Part shown: positions 1 through 5,074 of the stretch, piece by piece
Numbering within the stretch: position 1 is the stretch's first letter
Layout of the letters: each line of letters begins with the position of its first letter
Made by a program: the position numbers and the translations under genes
Notes under the pieces: generated by a model
Database searches by the model: none
Told to the model about the DNA's origin: nothing
Seen by the model: the letters and a program-made list of their open reading frames with translations, nothing else
Origin: Caldifarciminota bacterium UBA3079
GTDB taxonomy: Bacteria > Hydrothermota > Tepidihabitantia > Tepidihabitantales > Tepidihabitantaceae
DNA length: 6,541 nucleotides
NCBI GenBank assembly: GCA_002366635.1
Contig: DFBN01000089.1
Location: 1-6,541 of the forward strand
Direction: 5' to 3'

Positions 1-891
1 CTTACCCATCTTTTCAAATACGATTCGGTTCACGGCACTTTCAAAGGCAATGTTTCTCATACCAAGAATGAAATAGTCATCGAAGGCCGCCCGGCACCAA
101 TCACCGCAATCAGCGAACCTGCCAAATTACCCTGGAAAGAACTGGGCGTTGATATCGTAGTCGAATCCACGGGTAGATTTCGCACTTACGAAAAAGCCCA
201 TGGCCATATCGAAGCCGGGGCAAAAAAGGTAGTAGTCACTGCCGCACCAAAAGGCAAGAAGCCCTTCAGGGTTATTGTAATAGGTGTAAATCATGAATCC
301 TATGACCCAAACACCGACCACATCGTTTCCAACGCCTCCTGCACCACCAATTGCATTGTGCCGGTTGCCAAAGTTCTCCATGACAATTTCCGAATCATGC
401 AGGGATACATGACTACGATTCATTCTTATACCAATGACCAGCGTATCCTCGACCGAACCCACAAGGACCTGCGTCGGGCCAGGGCCGCGGCAATGTCCAT
501 GATTCCTACAACGACCGGCGCAGCCAAAATGATTGGGTTAATCTTCCCGGAACTCAAAGGCAAAACTGACGGTATGAGCATCCGGGTGCCGACACCCGAT
601 GTATCCATCGTCGATTTCAGTTGCACAGTCGAGAAAGAAACCACGGCGGAACAGGTAAACCAGGCATTCAAGGCGGCATCAGAAGGCCCGCTTAAAGGGA
701 TTATTGAATACATGACCGAACCGCTGGTTTCTTGTGACCTTGTCGGCAATCCGTATTCCGCAATCTTCGACTCGGCCTTAACACAGGTCATTGGCGGAAA
801 GCTGGTAAAGGTTTACGCCTGGTATGACAACGAATACGGTTACTCCTGCCGGGTTGTTGACCTCTTGTCCCTTATCGCAAAGAGTTTATGA
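1..891 (+). CDS. gap: Glyceraldehyde-3-phosphate dehydrogenase, type I (N-terminus cut by window edge)
   Basis: Cytoplasmic enzyme that converts glyceraldehyde-3-phosphate, NAD(P)+ and phosphate to 1,3-bisphosphoglycerate, and the reverse. The frame is open from base 1 and encodes 296 residues before TGA. By comparison with the E. coli enzyme about 40 N-terminal residues are missing, including the GxGxxG nucleotide-binding loop, so NAD versus NADP preference cannot be read. The hallmark SNASCTTNC is present with the catalytic Cys at visible residue 114 (codon 340-342). The catalytic His is residue 141 in TTIHSYTNDQ, with the 27-residue Cys-His spacing seen in E. coli GapA. PTTTGAAK, RVPTPDVS and the C-terminal WYDNEYGYS are also intact. 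It is the first visible gene of a gap-pgk-tpiA operon and its TGA overlaps the pgk ATG. Any promoter lies left of the window. A start at the internal GTG 358 would discard the active-site Cys and is wrong. Confidence 0.97.
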   Translation, partial: LTHLFKYDSVHGTFKGNVSHTKNEIVIEGRPAPITAISEPAKLPWKELGVDIVVESTGRFRTYEKAHGHIEAGAKKVVVTAAPKGKKPFRVIVIGVNHESYDPNTDHIVSNASCTTNCIVPVAKVLHDNFRIMQGYMTTIHSYTNDQRILDRTHKDLRRARAAAMSMIPTTTGAAKMIGLIFPELKGKTDGMSIRVPTPDVSIVDFSCTVEKETTAEQVNQAFKAASEGPLKGIIEYMTEPLVSCDLVGNPYSAIFDSALTQVIGGKLVKVYAWYDNEYGYSCRVVDLLSLIAKSL

Positions 892-2069
892 ACAAACTTT
901 CGGTCCGTAATCTGGATGTAGTTGGCAAAAAGGTATTCGTTCGCGTGGATTTCAATATCCCTTTAACCGATAGTGGTAAAATCTCATCTGACGGACGAAT
1001 CCGCGCAGCCCTGCCTACTATTCAGTTACTCCTTAAGAAAAATGCGATTCTCATCCTTGCATCGCATCTTGGCAAACCCAAAGGGAAAACCAGCCCGGGC
1101 CTGACCCTGAAACCGGTTGCCACAAGACTAAGCGAAATCCTGAATAGAGATGTAATATTTGCCCCGGACTGCATCGGTCCCGAAGTTAATGGAATCCTGG
1201 CCAAGGCGACCCCGGGCACAATCATCATGCTCGAGAACCTGAGGTTTCACCCGGGCGAAAAAGCCAATGACCCCAAATTCTGCAAGGAACTGGCAAGCCT
1301 TGCAGACCGTTATGTTGACGACGCCTTCGGAACCGCACATCGTGCCCACGCCTCAACTACAGGAATGGCAGCATATTTTGACCGTCCTGCTGCCGGCCTG
1401 CTCATGGAAAAGGAAATCGAATACCTAAAGAAAGTAACCGAATTTCCTGCCAAACCATTCATGACCGTTATCGGTGGTTCCAAAGTCTCGGACAAAATCG
1501 GAGTAATCGCCAATCTGTTGCCCAAGGTTGACAAACTTCTGGTCGGAGGTGGTGCGGTATTCAATTTTCTTGCGGCCAAAGGCAAAGAAATCGGCAAATC
1601 CATCCATGAACCCGATATGGTTGACCAGACAAGGGAACTTACCGACAACCCGAAGCTGATCCTGCCCGTTGATATTGTAATTGCCCCATCCATTGATTCA
1701 GACACCGGCACAACCGTTTCAGCCGATGCCATACCCAAAGACCAGATGGGCCTGGATATCGGCCCAGAAACCAGCCGGTTGCTTTCAGAAACGCTTGCCA
1801 CTGCCAGAACCGTGGTTTGGGTCGGTCCCATGGGTGTATTTGAGAAAAACGCATTTGCACACGGAACCGAAGCTTTAGCCCATACGATAGCAGACCTTAC
1901 CGAACATGGAGCCACAACTGTCGTCGGCGGTGGCGATACCGTTGCCGCGCTTGAGAAGTTCGGTATGGTCAACAAAGTAAGTCATGCGTCAACCGGTGGC
2001 GGGGCCTGCCTTAAATTTCTCCAGGGCAAAACCCTTCCCAGCATCGCTGCACTGGCAGATACCAAATGA
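888..2069 (+). CDS. pgk: Phosphoglycerate kinase
   Basis: Cytoplasmic kinase that transfers phosphate from 1,3-bisphosphoglycerate to ADP, giving ATP and 3-phosphoglycerate. The 393 residues are the usual bacterial length and the gene is complete. Visible motifs in order: RVDFNIP (19-25), DGRIRAALPTI (35-45), ASHLGKPKG (58-66), ENLRFHPGE (116-124), DDAFGTAHRAHAS (144-156), GGSKVSDKIGV (196-206), GPMGVFE (313-319), GGGDT (347-351) and SHASTGGGA (365-373). These cover the 3-phosphoglycerate-binding arginines and the nucleotide-binding C-domain. Small departures from the common pattern are GGGAVFNFL where GGGMAFTFL is usual, and a C-terminus LPSIAAL where a leucine-proline-glycine ending is common. 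Neither affects a known catalytic residue. The ATG at 888 overlaps the gap stop codon (ATGA) and begins the typical MNKLSVRNLD lead-in. The Shine-Dalgarno is weak (AAAGAG just upstream), as expected for coupled translation. Confidence 0.98.
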   Translation: MNKLSVRNLDVVGKKVFVRVDFNIPLTDSGKISSDGRIRAALPTIQLLLKKNAILILASHLGKPKGKTSPGLTLKPVATRLSEILNRDVIFAPDCIGPEVNGILAKATPGTIIMLENLRFHPGEKANDPKFCKELASLADRYVDDAFGTAHRAHASTTGMAAYFDRPAAGLLMEKEIEYLKKVTEFPAKPFMTVIGGSKVSDKIGVIANLLPKVDKLLVGGGAVFNFLAAKGKEIGKSIHEPDMVDQTRELTDNPKLILPVDIVIAPSIDSDTGTTVSADAIPKDQMGLDIGPETSRLLSETLATARTVVWVGPMGVFEKNAFAHGTEALAHTIADLTEHGATTVVGGGDTVAALEKFGMVNKVSHASTGGGACLKFLQGKTLPSIAALADTK

Positions 2070-2821
2070 ACAGCCGCATTCCGATAATCGCCGGTAACTG
2101 GAAAATGAACAAAACCCCGTCCCAGGCCCGTGCCTTTGCCATCGAGCTCAAAGAAAGGCTTAAAGATGTCACCGACCGGAAAATTGTCATATTCCCACCT
2201 TTCACCGCTCTTTCGACAGTTGCCAGCGAATTCCGTCAATCCAGGATCGCTTACGGTGGACAGAACTTCTACTGGGAAAACTCAGGCGCATTTACCGGTG
2301 AGATTGCCCCCCAGTTTCTCACAGACCTCGGCTGCACATATGTGCTTGTGGGCCATTCTGAACGCCGTTACATCTTCAATGAGTCGGACGAGGCCTGCCA
2401 GAAGAAAATTAGGGCTGCACTCAAGAGCAAACTCGTGCCTTTTCTCTGCTGCGGCGAAACGCTTAAGGAAAAGGAAGCGGAAAAGATCCTCCAGGCAATC
2501 AACCGCCAGCTTTCGGTTGCATTAGCAGGTATCGGAAAAGACGATAACTTCGTCATCGCCTACGAGCCGGTATGGGCAATCGGCACAGGAAAAACCGCAA
2601 CCCCGCCCCAGGCAAACGAGACCCACAAATGGATACGCAACTGGCTCTCAGAAAATATCTCACCCGATACTGCCCAAAGAACAAGAATCCTTTACGGCGG
2701 CAGTGTAAAACCAGACAACATAGACAATCTGATGGCCCAAAACGAGATTGACGGTGCGCTGGTCGGCACTGCCAGTCTTGATATAGATTCATTTGAAAGG
2801 CTGGTGCGATTCCGGTCCTGA
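2066..2821 (+). CDS. tpiA: Triosephosphate isomerase
   Basis: Cytoplasmic TIM-barrel enzyme that interconverts dihydroxyacetone phosphate and glyceraldehyde-3-phosphate, supplying the substrate of the Gap enzyme encoded upstream. It is complete at 251 residues, the normal length. The catalytic set is intact: Lys13 in AGNWKMN, His97 in VGHSERR and Glu167 in AYEPVWAIGTG, with flexible loop 6 following. The phosphate-binding GGSVKPDN (211-218) is also present. At 233-238 the usual VGGASL reads VGTASL, a Gly-to-Thr change in a phosphate-contact loop that is probably tolerated because the rest of the site is normal. CCGE replaces the more common CVGE/CIGE at 128-131. The ATG at 2066 overlaps the pgk TGA (ATGA) and gives the family's usual short lead before AGNWKMN. 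There is no clear Shine-Dalgarno, so expression probably relies on coupling with pgk. It is the last gene of the operon, converging on the MCE gene. Confidence 0.98.
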   Translation: MNSRIPIIAGNWKMNKTPSQARAFAIELKERLKDVTDRKIVIFPPFTALSTVASEFRQSRIAYGGQNFYWENSGAFTGEIAPQFLTDLGCTYVLVGHSERRYIFNESDEACQKKIRAALKSKLVPFLCCGETLKEKEAEKILQAINRQLSVALAGIGKDDNFVIAYEPVWAIGTGKTATPPQANETHKWIRNWLSENISPDTAQRTRILYGGSVKPDNIDNLMAQNEIDGALVGTASLDIDSFERLVRFRS

Positions 2822-2834
2822 CAAGAACGGTCAG
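2818..2834. other. Short inverted repeat spanning the two convergent stop codons
   Basis: CTGAC (2818-2822) and its exact complement GTCAG (2830-2834) flank a 7-base loop. Each arm contains one TGA stop, that of tpiA on + and that of the MCE gene on -. The stem is only 5 bp, with no good T-run next to it on either strand. It may be a weak bidirectional termination aid or simple coincidence. Confidence 0.3.
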
Positions 2835-3589
2835 AAGATACTTATTTTGAAATACCGCTTCGGGTTTTTCTTAATGTCCTCAATCAAAATCTGAACCTGC
2901 CGGTTTGTCTTCATAACTTCGTCGTAGAGTTTCTGTGAAGTCAGGAGTTTTCCCATGGTAGATTCACCTTTCAGCAATACGGCCAGACTGTCCAGTCCGT
3001 CTGAAAGACCTTCTAATTCCTCGCCGGTCACGGCAAGACCAGAATTGAATTTGTCAAGCTGACCGCTGAAATGGTCTAACTGACCTTGAATCCTCGCCAT
3101 AAGGTCCTCTGCCACTTGTTTCAAACTACCGGTCAGTTCTTCCGGATTGAATTTGTTGAGCGCCCGGTCCAACTGCAGAAATGTCTCCTCCAGGTCTAGC
3201 GCCTCATTCACACCCTGAAACACAAAACCGTCCTCAGCACGGGGACCAGGCCCCAGAGTAATCATCAGATACCGGTCGCTGCCAAGATAGCTCACTGACC
3301 TGATGGCAATCCTCGTGTCCTGAGTCAACTCGACATCCTGGTCCAATGCCACTTGACAACAAACCCGCCTGCCTTCAAGCCGGACCTTTGCGACCCTGCC
3401 TTTTGGTATCCCCATAACCTCAACCGGGTCTCCGACCCTCAGACCGCTTACATTATCAAAATACACGGTCACATTCCTTCGTAAGCCGGTCCTGAGTCTG
3501 CCTGAGAACCAGAAGAATCCGAAAACAGCCAGCCCGATTCCAACAAGAACAAAAAGCACTACAATCAACTCACGAGTGCGTCTCTTCAT
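2831..3589 (-). CDS. mlaD: MCE-domain (MlaD-type) lipid-transport protein
   Basis: Substrate-binding subunit of a Mla/MCE-type ABC lipid transporter, anchored in the inner membrane and projecting into the periplasm. The 252 residues comprise a short basic N-terminus (MKRRTRE), one hydrophobic anchor at about 8-29, one MCE domain at about 39-116 (VTVYFDNVSGLRVGDPVEVMG, split here only by the membrane-proximal lead, through SYLGSDRYLMITLGPG), then a long polar, probably helical tail. It ends in EDIKKNPKRYFKISIF, resembling the C-terminus of many short bacterial MCE proteins. The start chosen is ATG 3589: it puts the anchor right after a basic N-terminus and has a good Shine-Dalgarno (AAGGAAG). 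A longer reading from 3682 would only add residues inside the ATPase gene with no signal character. The gene overlaps the ATPase gene by 20 bases. A Cys-Cys pair occurs at 77-78. Assignment to MlaD rather than another single-MCE subfamily is by neighbours and not certain. Confidence 0.93.
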   Translation of the reverse strand: MKRRTRELIVVLFVLVGIGLAVFGFFWFSGRLRTGLRRNVTVYFDNVSGLRVGDPVEVMGIPKGRVAKVRLEGRRVCCQVALDQDVELTQDTRIAIRSVSYLGSDRYLMITLGPGPRAEDGFVFQGVNEALDLEETFLQLDRALNKFNPEELTGSLKQVAEDLMARIQGQLDHFSGQLDKFNSGLAVTGEELEGLSDGLDSLAVLLKGESTMGKLLTSQKLYDEVMKTNRQVQILIEDIKKNPKRYFKISIF

Positions 3590-4268
3590 AATCTTCCTTT
3601 CTTGCCTGTCCCATGGTCGACAACCTGCCGTCCTTGAGCATATAAATCTTATTGGCCACCGCTTCTGCCGCTTCGAGGTCATGGGTTACGACAACGCCGG
3701 TCTTACCCTCTCGGTCCCGCAGACTCTTTATCAGGTTACAGATACGCTCACGCATCAGTGGGTCTAATCCGGAAGTAGGTTCATCGTAAAACACATAATG
3801 CGGTCCTGAAACCAGCGCCCGTGCGATAGCCACAAGCTTTATCATCCCACCCGAAAGTGCATGCGGGGACAGGGCTTCATGTCCTGCCATACCGACACGC
3901 TCAAGCGTCCTCTTTACCCTTTTCTTCATTTCACTATCCTCCAACCTAGAATTCTCCTTAAGCGGCAGCGCTACATTCTCGGCAACATCCATAGAATCGA
4001 AAAGAGCCCCGTTCTGGAACACATACCCAAGCTGAACCAAAATAGGCCGGTTGTCGGCGAACGCCCCGAACCGTAAAGGCAAACCGTCATAACTTACACT
4101 TCCGTGGTCCGGCCGCAGAAGCCCGGCCATCACATGCAACATCACTGTCTTACCGATACCTGATGGCCCCAGAATCACAATGACCTTCGAGTCCGGCACC
4201 TCAAGGTTGACCTTATCAAGCACCAGTCTGTCACGGAATCGTTTCGATACCTGCTTTACCCTTATCAT
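3570..4268 (-). CDS. mlaF: ABC transporter ATPase, MlaF type
   Basis: Cytoplasmic ATPase that powers the MlaE-type lipid permease encoded just upstream. It is complete at 232 residues. The ordered ABC motifs are all present: Walker A GPSGIGKT (34-41), Q-loop YVFQNGALFDSM with Gln85, signature LSGGM (138-142), Walker B YVFYDEPTSGLDP with Asp162-Glu163, and the H-loop VVVTHDL with His196. QNGALFDSMDVAENVALPL is characteristic of the MlaF/Mkl branch rather than amino-acid importers. After the signature the sequence reads MIKLVAIARAL where MlaF proteins usually have basic residues (MRKRVALARAL type), a mild departure. The ATG at 4268 overlaps the permease stop codon (ATGA), with a weak AGGT upstream, pointing to coupled translation. 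The last codons overlap the MCE gene by 20 bases. The C-terminal tail is short and acidic with no extra domain. Confidence 0.96.
   Translation of the reverse strand: MIRVKQVSKRFRDRLVLDKVNLEVPDSKVIVILGPSGIGKTVMLHVMAGLLRPDHGSVSYDGLPLRFGAFADNRPILVQLGYVFQNGALFDSMDVAENVALPLKENSRLEDSEMKKRVKRTLERVGMAGHEALSPHALSGGMIKLVAIARALVSGPHYVFYDEPTSGLDPLMRERICNLIKSLRDREGKTGVVVTHDLEAAEAVANKIYMLKDGRLSTMGQARKEDYEETHS
3593..3599 (-). promoter_or_regulatory. Ribosome binding site of the MCE gene
   Basis: On the minus strand AAGGAAG lies 3 bases before ATG 3589, with the GGA core 5 bases away. It sits inside the 3' end of the ATPase gene and decides the start of the MCE gene in favour of 3589 over the upstream in-frame ATG at 3682. 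Confidence 0.7.
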
Positions 4269-5005
4269 GACCTGAAAAATATCAATGCCATCAAGAAATT
4301 CGCACCGAGAATCATCCCTGCCGATGCAACCACTGCCTGGGTTGTTGCCCGGCCTACCTGTTTGGCTCCACCCTCAGCACCGAAACCGAAATAGCATCCG
4401 TTCGTGCCGATGAACAACCCGAAAAGAACTGCCTTTGCCAGTCCTCCGAAGAAATCCTTCGGCACAAAGAAATGTGTCACGCCGTAGAGAAATGTGTAAG
4501 CCGATACCTCCAGTGCCAGCGTAGAAATCAGAAGCGCTACTGCAATTGCGCAGACTTCCATCACCACAACGAGCAGCGGAACGCTCAGAGTCAGTGCCGC
4601 AATCCTGGGCAAACACAGGTAACGATACGGATTTACCCCCATCACGGTCAAGGCGTCTATCTGCTCAGAAACCCGCATTGCACCTAATTCCGCAGACATT
4701 GACGATGCCGACCTGCCGGCAACCAGAAATGCAGTGAACACCGGTGCCAGTTCAATCAGCACCATCCGGCTAACACCCATGCCTACAAAATACTTTGGCA
4801 CTATGCCCATCAACTGATAGCTTGTCTGAACCGCGGTCGTCAACCCAACGAAAACCGATGCCAGGAGAATAACAGGAAATGCGCTTACACCGTGGATATA
4901 AAGCTGCTCAACCAGCCTTGGCCAGGTGCGTCGAATATCCCAAGGAATGAAAATACTTTTCGCAAGAAACAACACATAGCGGCCAGGTGCCGTAACAAAC
5001 TTCAC
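4265..5005 (-). CDS. mlaE: MlaE-type permease of an ABC lipid transporter
   Basis: Inner-membrane permease that pairs with the MlaF ATPase and carries the MCE subunit, moving lipids (phospholipids in the studied Mla systems) between the inner membrane and periplasmic carriers. The 246 residues are near the family norm of about 250-260. Hydrophobic segments lie at about 43-60, 82-97, 135-165, 190-203 and 224-244. The family signature is clear: VAGRSASSMSAELGAMRVSE followed by QIDALTVMGVNPYRYL (95-130), the cytoplasmic coupling region. Near the C-terminus are CYFGFGAEGGAKQVGRATT and QAVVAS. The start is GTG at 5005. An in-frame TAA lies immediately before it, so no longer protein is possible, and a later start would remove the amphipathic lead. 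No Shine-Dalgarno is visible before the GTG, but a promoter lies a few bases upstream, so the mRNA may be leaderless. It is first gene of the E-F-D transporter operon. Confidence 0.95.
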   Translation of the reverse strand: MKFVTAPGRYVLFLAKSIFIPWDIRRTWPRLVEQLYIHGVSAFPVILLASVFVGLTTAVQTSYQLMGIVPKYFVGMGVSRMVLIELAPVFTAFLVAGRSASSMSAELGAMRVSEQIDALTVMGVNPYRYLCLPRIAALTLSVPLLVVVMEVCAIAVALLISTLALEVSAYTFLYGVTHFFVPKDFFGGLAKAVLFGLFIGTNGCYFGFGAEGGAKQVGRATTQAVVASAGMILGANFLMALIFFRS

Positions 5006-5012
5006 TTATGGT

Positions 5013-5040
5013 ATGTTAACCACAAGTCCGACTCTGTCAA
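5013..5040 (-). promoter_or_regulatory. Predicted sigma-70-type promoter of the mlaE-mlaF-mlaD operon
   Basis: Reading the minus strand, a perfect -35 TTGACA (5040-5035) is followed after 16 bases by TAACAT (5018-5013), which matches the -10 consensus at 4 of 6 positions including the key T1, A2 and T6. It sits in the only non-coding gap of useful length, between the HerA-like gene and mlaE. A start 6-8 bases past the -10 would fall at about 5007-5005, on or just before the GTG start codon. This is a consensus match by eye; no transcript is known. Confidence 0.5.
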
Positions 5041-5046
5041 ACACCG

Positions 5047-5068
5047 AAAATACCGTTTTCCCGGGTAT
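5047..5068 (-). terminator. Possible weak terminator after the HerA-like gene
   Basis: On the minus strand, ATACC (5068-5064) pairs with GGTAT (5054-5050) around a 9-base loop. One more G-C pair forms if a C is bulged. A run of four Ts (5050-5047) follows. It lies 6 bases after the TAA of the HerA-like gene and before the mlaE promoter, a sensible place for a terminator. The stem is short and the T-run poor, so it may not function. Confidence 0.25.
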
Positions 5069-5074
5069 GATTGT

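Noticed and set aside
426..791. Minus-strand open frame of 121 codons inside gap.
   Set aside because: It is antisense to conserved gap codons, with no domain and no upstream signals.
1310..1975. Open frame of 221 codons on the minus strand, antisense to pgk.
   Set aside because: It lies wholly inside a highly conserved pgk gene, has low-complexity Ser/Thr/Pro-rich composition and no recognisable domain or ribosome site. It is a shadow of pgk codon use.
2854..2869. Possible terminator for the glycolytic operon: ACCGCTTCGGGT followed by a run of five Ts on the + strand.
   Set aside because: The stem is only 3-4 bp with a bulge, and the bases are explained by the conserved KKNPKR codons at the C-terminus of the MCE protein read on the other strand.
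3587..3682. Longer N-terminus for the MCE protein, starting at the ATG at 3682.
   Set aside because: The extra 31 residues overlap the ATPase gene, resemble no signal or domain, and would bury the membrane anchor. ATG 3589 has a good ribosome binding site and a typical basic lead.
5060..5065. CCCGGG palindrome and the GTTAAC palindrome nearby (5015-5020) as possible operator sites.
   Set aside because: Six-base palindromes are expected by chance, and neither forms part of a longer symmetrical operator. GTTAAC overlaps the predicted -10 element.
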